The notes beneath the pieces are model-generated. The model was not told where the DNA came from and did no database searches. It saw nothing but the letters and a program-made list of their open reading frames with translations. A stretch of DNA of 64,000 nucleotides, taken from the NCBI GenBank assembly GCA_914767715.1, contig OU612072.1, positions 22,942,001 to 23,006,000 of the forward strand. Direction: 5' to 3'. Positions 34,701-49,700 of the stretch are shown here, in pieces; the stretch's first letter is position 1; each line of letters starts with the position of its first letter. Both the position numbers and the translations under genes were made by a program. This DNA is from Membranipora membranacea. Its lineage: Eukaryota; Bryozoa; Gymnolaemata; Cheilostomatida; Membraniporidae.

Positions 34701-37700
34701 CGCACGCATCTCGTGAAAACTCACCATCTGCACGCGTAACGCCTCATTGAAGAACTTAAGTTTTATTTGAGCCTATTTTCTCTGCTACAACAATGTAAAG
34801 ATTATTTTGTACTCAGGTAGGGTTGGTCTGTATATGTGGTTTGTTTTATTTTTGAATAAATTTGTAAGTTACACTTCATGCGTATCACTACCCACTGATC
34901 CCATTTTCTCTTTTGCTGCAAATACCATTTGCTATTTATATAACATGGCAAGACAAAATCATTGCACCACCAACACAGCAGACGGATGGTTCACAAACAT
35001 GCCTTTAGTTGATATTTGCGCTAAGCAAAGCTCCAAAAAATTGCATCTTTGCAAGTCTAAAAGAAGGTGGAAGATCAATATCAATATTTTTCACATCATT
35101 TATGTGTGAGAAGTATATAGTTCTTATGTGCAATTTATTTGGTAACTGGTAAGTGATAAATGACCAAGTTTACTGCTGTGCCGTCTTCACCTATCTCTCT
35201 GCAAACCTCACACCATGTGGAAAATTCTATCATTCGATTATAGTGGATCAATGTAATACATTGCAACACAGAGATTGTGAAGTGCCTTCTATACTAATCA
35301 TTCCATCTTCATGCCATTACCATTTCGCTCACTCATTATCCTGTCATGGTTGATATGCATACTATGCACCAATCTCTAAGAAAAGAAGTTGTCCACTTAC
35401 CTGACAGTGGAGGATAACTCCTCAGATGAATCAGTTGACCAAACTGTACAATTATCACTTATTTAACTATGCTCTATAGAGTGACATTATCAAGTGTTCA
35501 TGACATAATGTCATATACAGAAGTCTCGATGTGCACCATGCCATGAAAATTTATCTGCACTTGCTATCAAAGTAGTTTGTCTTTTCCTTTCTAACAAAAT
35601 AAAAAAATGGCAGCTCAGTTGAGGCTTTTGCCATCCAACAACCCTGGTGGAAGGAAAATGCACTTTCAGGGTTTTTCATACACTGAGAGGAGCGACACAA
35701 ACATATCAATTTTTAGGCTTTGCTCAGAAAGAGTGAACTTTGGATGTAAAGGGACGCTAAGGACAAACAAAGACCTCACAAATCCCCAGGTATATATTAT
35801 ATGTGTGTACATCGTATGTATTGCATACTATTACTTTTGTCTGAAAGCACAATATGTATTGCTGTATGTGCTGTGCTGCATCATGCCACAGGTTAGCTTT
35901 GAGAAATAAGGATAACTTGTGACAGAATTTGCGGCTAAGTTGTGACCAAGCTGGCTGTGTTTCAAACAAACAATCTCATAGATATCTTTGGATATGACAT
36001 AGTAGATCCTGAGAAAGCCACAATTTTACCGAACTGAATTGTAGTGATTGGCTTGATTCTCTCTTGAAAAACTCAATATGGTTACTGGGGTGAAACCTTC
36101 GAGGGACATATTTTTTCTCCCCATGTGATTTTTCCGTGTCCAATAATTTTCACTTTGTTACAGCCGCTTATCCCACACATCATGATGCTGACGACCGCAA
36201 GATTGATGTCGATCTGGGAAGGACAGAGTTGAAGCGAAGGGCCGCTGATACCAGAGATAAGCCGGGGACAATCAGAACCATTGTACTACAAGACATGCCT
36301 GATGCCAGTAAAACTGTAAGCTCATTCAAACTAATCTTCTCCTGCAAATTTAGGATCTGACTGAATAAATAAATAGTGGCGATAATTCATAGGGCTCAGA
36401 TATTTCATGTTGTGAGAAGGATTACAAGGTGGCTCAGTCGGAAAAATCATTGGTTGTGAATGTCTGTGTCACAGGCGGTGCATCAACCTGTCTGCAAATG
36501 CCAAGTGTGCACAGATTGTACTGTCTCACCATCGAGTCTCCAAGAATTATAAATCAATGAAAATGTTTTCAGATGTCAATTGCCTTCTAACAAATCCACA
36601 TGAGGTTACAAATATATTGTACGTTGTATACCTTAGGATACAATACATGAGAATGCTTACGCAAAACAGTTAGATTCTATACCCACCTGTATCCAAGCCA
36701 TACACCTGGAAAAATGAATGGAGGATAACTATCAGCCTCACTTTGAAACTGTGTTTTTTTCGAAATATCTAAGGTCTATCAGTTTTGTGAGGGAAAAATT
36801 AAAAAGAAGCCCGACTCCTAACCAATACACCACCCTGCTACCTGAGCTTTCAATATGTCAATATGAAGTATACTGTTGTATTTTTTTATCATTATTATTA
36901 CAGTTATTGTTTTATTAATTGTTTTTCCTCATTTTTTTCAGGAATTCGTTTCCAACAACGCCTAAAGGAAGACAGTACAGAGAGCTAGAGCTCTGCAGCT
37001 TCAACCACTCCCCCAAGATATGGAGGTTATTGAAATCCCACACATTTTACGGCAGACAATTGGTGATGTACCGTTGCCATTCTTGCTGCATGATAATAGG
37101 ACATAGGGAAGGCGGCTTATTATATTTGCTTCTCGACAATGTTTGCAGCAGCTCAGTGAGGCAAGTTCATGGTAAGTGTTTGCAGTTAAAGTTAAAGGCA
37201 TTGACCTATATTAATCGTGTCTGATTAATTGAACATTAGATCTACAGTGTCAGAATTAAGCCAAAACTGTAATGCTGGAGATGTTATTCCAAAATCGATT
37301 ATCAGCCTGTGCGATTTGGCTTTGCATCAATAACTGCATCAATAGACGGAGTAGGTGCTTTTTAAGGTTATTTTGCACGCTATCAGAGATTCACAGCTTG
37401 TAAAAGTAGGCTTTCAATTATTTCTACCCAATATATTCAATAGCATTTTCTTAAATATGAATTGTAATTTTAGGTTCATGGATGGAAATTTTGGAATGCC
37501 ACCCCACATTTAACCAACATATGTTATGTATGATAACTTGTTCACCAACTAACTCTGACTAATTTCAACCTTGTTTGATGATTTTTCTATTTTCTATATT
37601 TCATTGGTCTCCTTATTTCAGAGTACGTGGCGGCATGTACAAATGATAAATGGACTGGTTCAACAGTATATGGCATATGAAGAAGTCAAGCTCTTCGTGG

Positions 37701-40700
37701 GGATGGTTGATGGCCTAGCATTCCTACCAGAAAATGATGTTGTTGGAGGAATGAGGTTGCTAAGAAGGATAGTCCCTAATATCGAAGATATTTGCAGATG
37801 ACAACACATATGGTTGGCGTTCAATGTACCTACAGCAAACTTGTGCTGCAGTCGTCATTTGTTTTGCATAAAAACCATAGTTGATCTCATTTGGTAGTCC
37901 CAGTCAATGGCTTAGGCTGGGGTTTATGATGTCCGTGTGTTGGAATTCAGATCAAATTCTTTTCATTAATACTTTTATATGTCATTGAGTATATCATTTG
38001 TTCATGGTGTTGGGTGGCATGGAAATATGGGAATTGTTAGATGTTTGTTAAGCTCCATGAAAAAAAAAAATGATGTTTTATGCTCACAAACTGTTGTCAT
38101 TTTGAAATAATAGAAGACATTTAAGGCTATACAACATGATGTGTAATACTAACAACTCCTTCATGGCACATGGAAGATGCTCAACTCCTAATATGATGTT
38201 AATTGCAACTCAAATTTTTTTAGGATTACCAGACCTTCTGGACTATTTTGACACTAACTATGTATGTGGTCCTCTGATAGCGCAGCCAGCGGCAAATGGA
38301 TTAGGATTCTTGGCAAGGAGGAATGGGGAGCCTCGCTTTCCTCCAAGCAAGTGGAATATGCATGAGATAACAGTGAATGACCTACCACGGACGAACAACT
38401 CTTGTGAGTCCTGGAATAGTAGGTGAGAAACAAAGCATAAACAATACATCATCTGCGACACTTTGTAACTTGTAGAACAAATAATGTGTCAGCCAAAACC
38501 ATATTGACTCATAAAGGACAATTACAAAGTGAATTTTATGCAGAGAAATAAAAAAAGCTGTTATCTTGAAACGCTCGCACAGAAGCTTAGTTAATGTTCA
38601 TCCGGATTGTAGTATATTTTCAGATTTGATCATCACGAATTGGCAAATTGATATTTATTTGACCAATTTATTGAATTACTTAACTAGAATATAACCCTTT
38701 GCACTTTCAGAATGAAGAAGCTCAAGGGAACAGACCATCCAACTCTGTGGGATCTCCTGAAAACCCTAAGAGAAGAGGAAAGTGTGGCCAGACTCGATAT
38801 TAACAATACCGCCATCAGCAACCCTCCAAAGAAGGTTGTCAAACGGGTATATCAAGAACTAACAACCAGGCTCAAGGAACTGTGCAGGCAGTGCGATGCA
38901 GGAGATGTCAGTATGGAGGTCTTTCTCCGCCGAATAGGGCACAACATTCTTGACTACATAGCTTGACTACTTTTGTACTACTACATTCCACTTGTTAATT
39001 TATTTGATTACATTTTAAGAGTTGTCTCATTTGATAAAAGTAACAGACAACTCCCATTTTGGTCATAAACTGTTTAAATATATAACCCTAACAATATATA
39101 TCTCAACCTACTCTGAAAGCTTTGAATGAATGATCCTCGTCAAACACCCAAGAGTCCCAATACAAAGATAAATAATAACAATAGGGTAGGGGCCATTTTG
39201 TGCAAACCAAAAGCAGATGATAACGAAGTTTATCTAATGCAAAAAACATTTTCCTTTTCCCTTAAACTATAAAGTGTATATATGGCAACGGATTTATGAC
39301 TTATAACCACATACATGACAATATTTCTGTTGAATATCTTCTCTTTAAAATCTATTGAAATATATTAATACAATTGGTATCGACAGCAGTATCCTTGTGT
39401 CACAAATAATGCATCAAACTTTATATTTGCTAATTATACATAAATGTGAGATGATAGTGGTCGAACAGTGTTCTTGATTCTCCTTAATTTGTCAGAAGAA
39501 CTATTTCACATGGAAACATCGGTTCTCTGCTCTTTTTAAAATTCATGGTCAGCAGTTCCATTCCCAGATGGATAAAATACTCTTTAATTTATCGCTCCTG
39601 TACCTTGCAATGTAGGTATGCCTCAGGGCAGCGTACTAGGCATGATGTTGTTTAACTGTGTGATTGCCTCATTACCTAAGCTCCTAGATACTATCGGGGT
39701 GAAATGCCACTGTATGTTGATGACACTCGGTTCTGGGTGAGTTTCTGTGCGCGTGATTTCATCAAAAAATGTGAAAACAGCAATTGGTCGATAGTCAGGC
39801 AAGCTTTCTCCATCATCCCTCCTTCATGGTAAATAGCCATTTAAGACTGCGCTATTTAAGACTGAACACCACAAAAAAACCCAATTCACACCACTTTCAC
39901 TCAAGAATCAATGATTTCTAGACGTTTTACAAATAAACTTCCTTATTATTATTATTATTGAAGCTTTAATGACCAATGAATAAAAGTTGTGACGCGTGGG
40001 ACTAAAAATTAGTAGTATCACAATTGGAAAGAATAATTCTGCATAAAATGTGTTGCAGAGTTAAAACTTCCAATGAGCACAAGCAGGCTCAATCCCATCA
40101 TAAAACATGTTTGAATAGTTTCTGTTCTCCACTCAAAATCAAATGTGAAATCAAACAGAAAAAAGTGGGATGCTTGATCAAGGAGTAAGAGACAACTCCT
40201 TGGCATGACTAATGTATAATTTAATATCCTGTACGCCGACCTGCGCATCACAACACTGGTGGGTTATAGTTTGGCATACATATCGGTATAGGAGAATTTT
40301 GTTCTACACTACAATAGTCACACATTTCGTTATATTAATTAATTTAATTTACACAAGTTTTGTTATAGCTTGTTATAAGTTTGTCAGTATGTTTTCAGTC
40401 CGGTGGGTAACAAAATAATCTTTTAATTCACCAATATTTCTTAATTTTGTGGCATAGGTTCTGTATAACAAGTTCTTTGCTGTGTATTACAGCTTAAATG
40501 CTTGTGCTATCTGAATGGTTATTGTTAGATTTTCCATAGTAAATATGACGTAATTGTGTGTCCTGTGGATTTTACGCAGTCCATTACAGGTGGAAGGCAA
40601 CTTTGGTGATTTATCGTAATTAAACCAGTAAATTTTTGGTGTTGAACATATAAAATTCTCAACATTCTTTTTAAATGGAATCAAAATAAGTTACATTACA

Positions 40701-43700
40701 TAACTATTTAAGGGAAACAAAAGCTCTGCATAGTAACACCACATTTTGACATACGGCTCTGTAGACTATGTAGCTTTTATACCCTCGAGTAGGAAAACAA
40801 ACTTTGTTGAATGTGTATATGGTCAGAAGAGATGTTAAAAACTTATCCATATCCATCATCATTTACATTAAATTTACAACATGAAATTCAAGTTGTGAAC
40901 ATCCTGTGAGTCACAAGCCCCTAATAAATGACTTTGCTGAAAACTATGGCGATGGCCTAACCGTGAGAGCTCATTTTGGGTGAACAGAGTTTTTCCTTCC
41001 TGTTAGTTGTAACTGTAAATTTTTATACAACTAATAAATACAGAGATAACCTGCTCTATGTTCAATCATCGTAGTCTTATCAATGTAATTAGTAAGCATG
41101 AGTCTCTAGAGCAGCGATGAGTCAAGACTTGGCTTTCAAAAAAAAGTTGGTAAAAATCCAAAGTTATTTTGATATTATTCTAAAGAATGGTTGGGAAATA
41201 TTTGTTACAAGTCACTGGCTCTCAGTTTGTGGATCCCAACATACCCAGATATCATTGAAATTGAACGAAGAAACTTCGAGACTTGATCAGTGAAAGAGAT
41301 GGCTCTAACCAACTGAACCAGCCCCTACTCTGATCAGGCAACCCGCAGCTGTAAAGTGACTAAAAAAAAAAACAATGTGGCTTGATCTCCTTTGGTTATA
41401 TATTATGGCATTTTGACAATGGTATTTTGGGATATGGTATGTTGTCCCGCATGGTATTATGTCCAATCTGGCTTTATATCCACTGGTATTTTGACACATC
41501 TGGCTTTATATCCACTGGTATTTTGACACAACTGGCGTTTTGTACAACTAGTATTTTGGCATTGGTATATAGTGCAGTGGTATTTTCACCTATGGCATTA
41601 TGGCCATGGCATTATGACAATGGCATTATGGCAATGGCACTTTGTCCCAATGGCGTTTTGGCCATGGCATTTTGACACGGAATCCAATCCGACCTAACAA
41701 CCCAGAAGAGGACCCTGAGGCAGTGACTGGAGGTCAGTCACACACCCCAGACCCAGGAGTTGATGTGTTGTTGTCACAGCGAAGGTGTTATTAGCTAGAC
41801 TGGCAACAGATACTTAATTCACAGCGATTGTACCAACAGTAACAGCCACAGCATTAGTATGGGCACACCACTGACTGGGACAAGAGTTGATACTTCTTGC
41901 AGCTTTAAGATGAAGAAAAGGAGGAGCTGGATCGAGTCGGCCCTTGTATAACTAAATGATAAGCTGTCCCTTCTGTTATCCCAGATGAGTCAAAGTCATT
42001 GTCTGCCCTCAAGTGGATGTGTCCATTCCAGCAAAAAAATTGTGGTTAACTGATACTGGGAGCGAACCAAGTCTTTGTGAAAGCAAATACACAGCAATCG
42101 TGAAACATTAAAAATGATCAATAATTTTGAAAAAAGATCTGGCATTATATAGTAGGATAGTAGATACAAGTTATCTAATCATTCCTTCCAATTTTTGCTC
42201 TTCGAGTTTTTTTTGACACCAGCCCCTCTTGCTAGAGCTGCCAAAACTCCAAAGCTATGACCAATCCTCACTTCCCTCTGCTGAAAGTCAGATCATTTAT
42301 GACCTCACAGAGTGGCCTGGGGCCCTATTCCTGGCACTCATAGCATGCAAATTTCTCACCCTTGATGGTCTGCCGACATTCATTCCTCACAGCGCCAGAT
42401 GTTCTTTTCTCTCTGCTTCTCCTTGTCAGCATTTTGCTTGCGTTCTGGAACCACCTCTACAGGCTCAGTAAGTAAGAAGTCGGTTCCAGGAATATTGAAC
42501 TTCATTGAGTTAAAATCTGAAATAAAAGATTACAATGATTGACCAGACACAAAGCTTGCCTATGTTTCTGCCAAAAATACCACTACAATGAATGTTTGCG
42601 ATTACGTCTAACGACAGAAGGACCAACCTGCACCAAGTAGACTTGTGGGGTGGTGTCAGCTTTAACTAAAACCCATTCACGACCCCGATCAGACTTAAAC
42701 CCAAACTCGCTGATTGGGCTTTAAAGGATATAAAAACTAAGCAAGAAATCTCTCATTCCATTTTTTCTCCCTCGACTCACATTGTCGCCTTCAACCTCTT
42801 CATACAAATCATAATTGACCAAGAGTACTCTATTTAACTTAATGGAGACCTTAAACTTCCACCAAACCTCAATTCACCAGGTGTAAACACAGGATTCAGA
42901 GGAGGGGTTCAATGTGACGTCATACAAGAATCATGTTCGCTACATTTTCGAACCAATCTCTCGACAACACCTACAGATCTTTCAGCTAACCCGTTAGATT
43001 AGAGCTACTGGTTGCATGACTTAAGCCATAGTCACTTGCAAACTGTCGGAATTCCAGCACTTTAATACCCCGGAATATTGTCATTATACGGAGGTTTCTA
43101 GCGACTCCAAGAGTGGAAAATACTCTCTTGAAGGCACCTATAATTCCTAGGCTCGTCTGCGCTGGTATAGGCACAGCTTCAATCCACTTACTATATAATA
43201 GTCTACAAGGATGCAGTACAATTTGTTTTTGGAGTCAATGACATCAGATGTAATTTCAACCCAATGCCCAGAAGGCAATGGGGTTTCATGACAAGGCTCA
43301 TATGTCACTCTAATGTCTCTGATACAAGCATTACATTGATAGATGTAAGTCTCTATATGATTGAGCATGTTAGGCCACAGGGCCACCTCTCGAGTAAGTC
43401 TACAGGTTGTACCAGTGCCCTGGTATCCAGCATGTGCTCTCTCAATATAGACACTATGCAGACTAGCAGGTACACGAAGTCTGCCATTAAACATAAAACA
43501 ACCTTTGTGCACATACAATTTATGACGGCAATTATGTAAACACTTCAAATCACCTGTTTGCTGCTCGTATCTTGGCGAACCTTCGACCTGATACTGCTTG
43601 CATTGAAGTTAAATGCAAGCAGCATCAGGTCAAAGGTTCTCCAAGATACGATATAATACTCAATATTATGCTGGATTAACTTTGAACCTCGTTGAGTTGG

Positions 43701-46700
43701 CTCAAAGTATCAGCAACAAACAATTTAAATTTAATGAAAGATTTCATATCCATACCTCATCATCCTCATTTTGAATCACTCAGATCTTTTCCAAACTTTT
43801 CAATCTTTTGACCTATCAGAACTTCTCACAAGCCCATGTGATGGTGAGAGCTTCCCTCTCCACCATCCTATAGCCCATCTCAGTTTCAGTCATCTTAGGG
43901 GAGACATACTCTACTGGTTGCCAGATATATTCACCAGATTCCTGGAGTAACACAGCACCAAGTGCAAGCTACTGGCATCGGCTGACACACTACGTATTTT
44001 AGACATATCAAACGCACACAACAAGGAAACTGACAGTAGTGGTTACAAACTCGCATTTGTCTTTTCTCAAGTTCAAACCAACATGATTACATATATCTAA
44101 GATTAATTCCAGTCTATCCCAATGAGTTGCCTCATCCTTAGCATAGATCAAAATGTCATTCATAAGACATATAACTCCTTGAAGGCCATTTAAGATCTTA
44201 TCCATGCAACGCTTGAAAAACTCTGTGGCAGAGGATATTCCACATTTTGGAGCAATAAATTATTTCCCACCTTTGTAGGGTCCTCTCATTGCTTAGCATC
44301 GGAACATTTAATGGCTTGTGAATAACTTACAGGTTCTACTATTTACTAAACTACCAGTAAGCATGCTCTACTTCTATATTAGTATACTTATCACTGCCAA
44401 ACCTGACTGGAGGTTGACGCACACAAGAGTCACCCTGTTCACTCACAGGTGGGTTGCTACGACTCCCACTATCATCTATAACATCAGGTTGTTTATCAGG
44501 GTCAGGAATCATCACCTCATTGTCACACTACTCAGCACTCTCTTTAGTTGGCACACATGGTAAGCCATCCCTTGCTCATCCCAATATATCCTACAAAAAC
44601 CAACCTCTCAGCCCTATCATCAAGCTTACTATGAAGCTGAGGCGGCACATGACTAAGCACAGTTGCGCCAAACACTCAAATATGACTCACATTTGGCTTG
44701 TGTTTGTTATATAACTCATATGTAGTCGTCCCCACTTTAGATATTGGTGGGCAGTCTATTCCTGAAGTGAGCAGCTTTGGCTGCAGCTTCAGTCCAAAAG
44801 CGCTTAGGCATACCTGACTGTAGTACCATGGCGCGCGTTGACTCGACTATGGTACGATTGTACCGCTCTGCAACACTATTTTGCTCAGGTGTGTACCGCA
44901 CAGTAAGCTGGTTTTGTATGCCTCGACCAGAGATATAGCGCTCAAAATCTGTCCCTACATACTCCTCACCATTATCACTACATAGTGAAAAAATATTGAG
45001 CCATTCTCGCAGATAAAATGCACTTGGGCAAATCTAGAATAGTCATCGATAAATGTCAAACAATAAATCCTCATAATCCTCATTCACCAATAAAAGCCAT
45101 TTATAAATATAATCCAGAGGGAACGCTGGATTTCATCTTACACCACAACCCGACAAAGCATATTGGTAGGGTATTTACCAACAGGCGTGGAACAATTGAT
45201 GAAGAGCTTAGCAGTCTTCATTGTTGATGGGCACTCATCTAATATGCTTGGGGGATTTCCTTACAAAATTGCTGACATGTGGGTTTATATAAGATAAATT
45301 TAAACTCTGTATAAATTGATGGAAGCCAGACAAACTGTAAGATTAAATCAGATTAAGCTACATTTGGCTATGTGGGGATTGAAGGCCTTTATTGCAAATG
45401 TTACACATTTTTGTTTTTATTAACAGCATGCTGAGTCAGGTGTTTTTAGAGTTGTCATTTCATTTTTGACTCAGATATATCTGATGAGACAGGTACTAGA
45501 TAAATAATGAATCAATTTCCCTTAAACTGTATGACACTTGAATGTTTCATCTACCTGTAACTTAATTTACAACTTAATGTTTCGTTTCCTGCAAGTTATT
45601 TTATGTCTGCTTAATAACAACAGATGATAAACCCTTATTTAACTCTGTAAGACGAATTACCAAGTTAGGTCCATTCGCCTGATTTAGACTTGCTCTCCAT
45701 GCGAGAAAACTGAAAATGCAAGCGGGCAGAATGGATCAAACTTGAACTTAGAATACACTGCATTTTAGGAAGATCCCATGATGAAAATAATCAAAGTGAC
45801 TCTGGGCTGATAGAAAAATAATTGTATCAAACTGGGAATAACGTGAAAATCATATTTCTTTGTCTGCAGCATCGCTAAGATGACAGCATTGAAGCGGCTA
45901 GGCATAGGTGGTACTGATCTCAGTGGAGATGATCAGCTGGGTCAGACATTGTCAACACTCACTAATCTGGAGATACTGCACCTGAGCAACTGTCAGCTGA
46001 CTAAAATACCTGAAAGGTAAGGAAACCTGTAGATCAGTACATCAGTTATTCATCTTTATCTGATTTTTGTCAGTATTGATATCATGGCATATGAAAGATA
46101 TTCTTTATAGAAACGCAAAATCCCACATTTGGCAACAGGAAATGTATGTAAAAATGTTAAATAGAATGGGAGTTGTCCGAAACCGTCAAATAATTCCATT
46201 CAGCTCTCCTATTTCGACAACAGTTCAAGCATCACAATTGAAAAGTCATTCTTAGGTTTGTGTGAAATATTTAGGCTTTGTTGCTACTCATTAAGTCTTT
46301 GGCAATGCACATGAATATGCAACAAGTTTTTGCATTACTCTGCGATGAAATCTATAAATGCTATAAAAAATTAACTGTCTCTGGTTGATTAAATGGTTAA
46401 AACACTGACATCGCCTGAACAGCAAACACTACTTGGCCTTGTATTTTGTGTTGATACACCACGCAAGTTTCTAAAAAAAAATCAAAACATCACATCCTTA
46501 CTTATTTCTAATCAATTTTTTGATTTATTTTTGTTGACAAGACTGCACCAGCAACTTATTTTAGCTTTTTAAGATTTCCTGGGCAGTATTGGTTTGATAA
46601 AATCTAAGTAATGTCTTTTGCTGCTTTGCACATAAAGGTTATAACCAAAATTGTCCTTGAGAATGCGACAACGTATTATCAATGATGCTATGGTCTAAAC

Positions 46701-49700
46701 ATACTGACAGAGGTTGCCACCTCAGAGGATCCTCTAAAGAGCTTGTATATACGCATTAATCCTCCGAGGATCAGCTGAGGCATATATGTTATTAATGTGA
46801 CATCATGCAAACCATATGCACTCTGAGGTTGCAACTGATGATCGAATCTCTTAGGGTTAGCTGAGGCTGCTGTATGCTCACTGAGAGGAATCCGGAAGCG
46901 GGTTTAACTTCGGGTATTATTTAGCAGTGCCCTTATTTGGTTAGTCAGAATACCCAAAATGCCCTTACTTTTTGAAGAAGTCAAACGAGTCCCTCTCTGT
47001 GTTGCTCTATTACACATTACTATACATTAAAACATTTCGACAATACTGTAATTTTGATAATGAAAATTGACTTGGTCACCCCAACCTTTCAAAATAACCA
47101 GGTGACAAGAGCAGTTTTTACAATATTGCTGGTTTTGGACCCTGCCACTGGTTAAATGAGCTATGTGGCCATGTCAAGTTGTCATTAGATTTCTTTGAAT
47201 TAAGCAAGGAATGCTTGCCAGGAGTGACCGCACTAACCACTTGGGTGACTGACTGAGGCCGCAAAGCAACATCAGGGCAATCCTCCTACTCAGCAGTAGA
47301 GGACAACTTCTGGTGCTCATAATGAACAGAATACTAGTCCCCTCTTCTGCATCACTTACATTCATAGCCTCCATAATCAGACTTGCTTCACTAACATCAC
47401 TAGCTTGTGATGCAGCAGTCCGACGGTACCCGGCCCTAATGCCATGGCCTAAATGCCATTGGGACAAAATGCTATTGCCATTATGCCATTGTCATAATGC
47501 CATGGCCATAATGCCATAGGTGAAAACACCACTGCACAATATACCAATGCCAAAATACCAGTTGTACAAAATGCCTCATTGAAGAACTTAAGTTTTATTT
47601 GAGCCTATTTTCTCTGCTACAACAATGCAAAGATTATCTTGTACTCAGGTAGGGTTGGTCTGTATATGTGGTTTGTTTTATTTTTGAATAAATTTGTAAG
47701 TTACACTTCATGCGTATCACTACCCTCTGATCCCATTTTCTCTTTTGCTGCACATACCATTTGCTATTTATATAACATGGCAAGACAAAATCATTGCACC
47801 ACCAACACAGCAGACGGATGGTTCACAAGCATGCCTTTAGTTGATATTTGCGCTAAGCAAAGCTCCAAAAAATTGCATCTTTGCAAGTCTAAAAGAAGGT
47901 GGAAGATCAATATCATTATTTTTCACATCATTTATGTGTGAGAAGTATATAGTTATTATGTGCAATGTATTTGTTAACTGGTAAGTGATAAATGACCAAG
48001 TTTACTGCTGTGCCGTCTTCACCTATCTCTCTGCAAACCTCACACCATGTGATAAATTCTATCATTCGATTATAGTGGATCAATGTAATACATTGCAACA
48101 CAGAGATTGTGAAGTGCCTTCTATACTAATCATTCCATCTTCATGCCATTACCATTTCGCTCACTCATTATTCTGTCATGGTGGATATGCATACTCTGCA
48201 CCAATCTCTAAGAAAAGAAGTTGTCCACTTACCTGACAGTGGAGGATAACTCCTCAAATGAATCAGTTGACCAAACTGTACAATTATCACTCATTTAACT
48301 ATGCTTTATATAGTGACATTATCAAGTGTTCATGACATAATGTCATATACAGAAGTCTGGATGTGCACCATGCCATGAAAATTTATCTGCACTTGCTTTG
48401 ATAGTTCTATCAAAGTAGTTTGTCTTTTCATTTCTAACAAAATAAAAAAAATGGCAGCTCAGTTGAGGCTTTTGCCATCCAACAAGCCTGGTAGGAGGAA
48501 AATGCACTTTCAGGGTTTTTCATACACTGAGAGGAGCGACACAAACATATCAATTTTTTGGGTTTGCTCAGAAAGAGTGAAGTTTGGATGTAAAGGGACG
48601 CTAAGGACAAACAAAGACCTCACAAATCCCCAGGTATATATTATATGTGTGTACATTGTATGTATTGCATACTATTACTTTTGTCTGAAAGCACAATATG
48701 TATTGCTGTATGTGCTGTGCTGCATCATGCCACAGGTTAGCTTTGAGAAAGAAGGATAACTTGTGACAGACTTTGCGGCTATGTTGTGACCAAGCTGGCT
48801 GTGTTTCAAACAAACAATCTCATAGATATGTTTTGATGTGACATAGTGATCCTGAGAAATCCTCAAATTTACCGAACTGAATTGTAGTGATTGGCTTGAT
48901 TCTCTCTTGAAAAACTCAATATGGTTACTCAATATGAAACCTTCGAGGGACATATTTTTTCTCCCCATGTGATTTTTCCGTGTCCAATAATTTTCACTTT
49001 GTTACAGCCGCGTATCCCACACACTCATGATGCTGACGACCGCAAGATTGATGTCGATCTGGGAAGGACAGAGTTGAAGCGAAGGGCCGCTGATACCAGA
49101 GATAAGCCGGGGACAATCAGAACCATTGTACTACAAGACATGCCTGATGCCAGTAAAACTGTAAGCTCATTCCAACTTATCTTCTCTTGCACATTTAGGA
49201 TCTGACTGAATAAATGAATAGTGGCGATAATTCATAGGGCTCAGATATTTCATGTTATCCGAAGGATTACAAGGTGGCTCAGTCGGAAAAATCATTGGTT
49301 GTTAATGTCTGTGTCACAGGCGGTGCATCAACCTGTCTGCAAATACCAAGTGTGCATAGATCGTACTGTCTCACCATCGAGTCTCCAAGAATTATAAATC
49401 AATGAAAATGTTTTCAGATGTCAATTGCCTTCTAACAAATCCACATGAGGTTACAAATATATTGTACGATACCTTAGGATACAATACATGAGAATGCTTA
49501 CGCAAAACAGTTAGATTCTATACCCACCTGTATCCAAGCCATACACCTGGAAAAATGAATGGAGGATAACTATCAGCCTCACTTTAAAACTGTGTTTTTT
49601 CGAAATATCTAAGGTCTATCATTTTTGTGAGGGAAAAATTAAAACGAAGCCCGACTCCTAACCAATACACCACCCTGCTACCCGAGCTTTCAATATGTCA

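Larger units (their letters stand above)
34740..41690 (+). mobile_element. FLYWCH-MULE DNA transposon, copy 1 (left end lost)
   Basis: A Mutator-like element with transposase exons at 35,607-38,966 and a right inverted repeat at 41,536-41,675. The left inverted repeat present in copies 2 and 3 is missing; a LINE fragment abuts instead. It also carries a small RT fragment and a SINE, so it collected insertions before duplication. Confidence 0.82.
32818..45629 (+). repeat. segmental duplication, block 1 (LRR cassette 1 + MULE + gypsy/copia debris)
   Basis: Collinear with block 2 (45,630-55,553) apart from indels. Shared parts are the intron before the LRR exon, the exon, the following intron, the MULE body, the ~1.1-kb downstream segment and the copia fragment. 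Block 1 has extra DNA at 33,895-34,739 (LINE), 40,225-40,930 and the central gypsy part. General divergence from block 2 is a few percent by eye. Confidence 0.9.

Noticed and set aside
34807-35109. 100-codon plus-strand frame conserved in all three MULE copies (also 47,639 and 62,509)
   Set aside because: It starts with TTG, not ATG, has no transposase or other motif, and its conservation is explained by recent duplication of the whole block.
41382-41675. 97-codon frame rich in Ala/Met/Trp (also 52,704)
   Set aside because: It is read-through of the ATGGCATT word array of the MULE terminus, not a protein gene.
46067-46255. 62-codon frame repeated at 61,107
   Set aside because: It lies in the intron directly downstream of LRR cassettes 2 and 4 and is broken in cassette 1; no motif.
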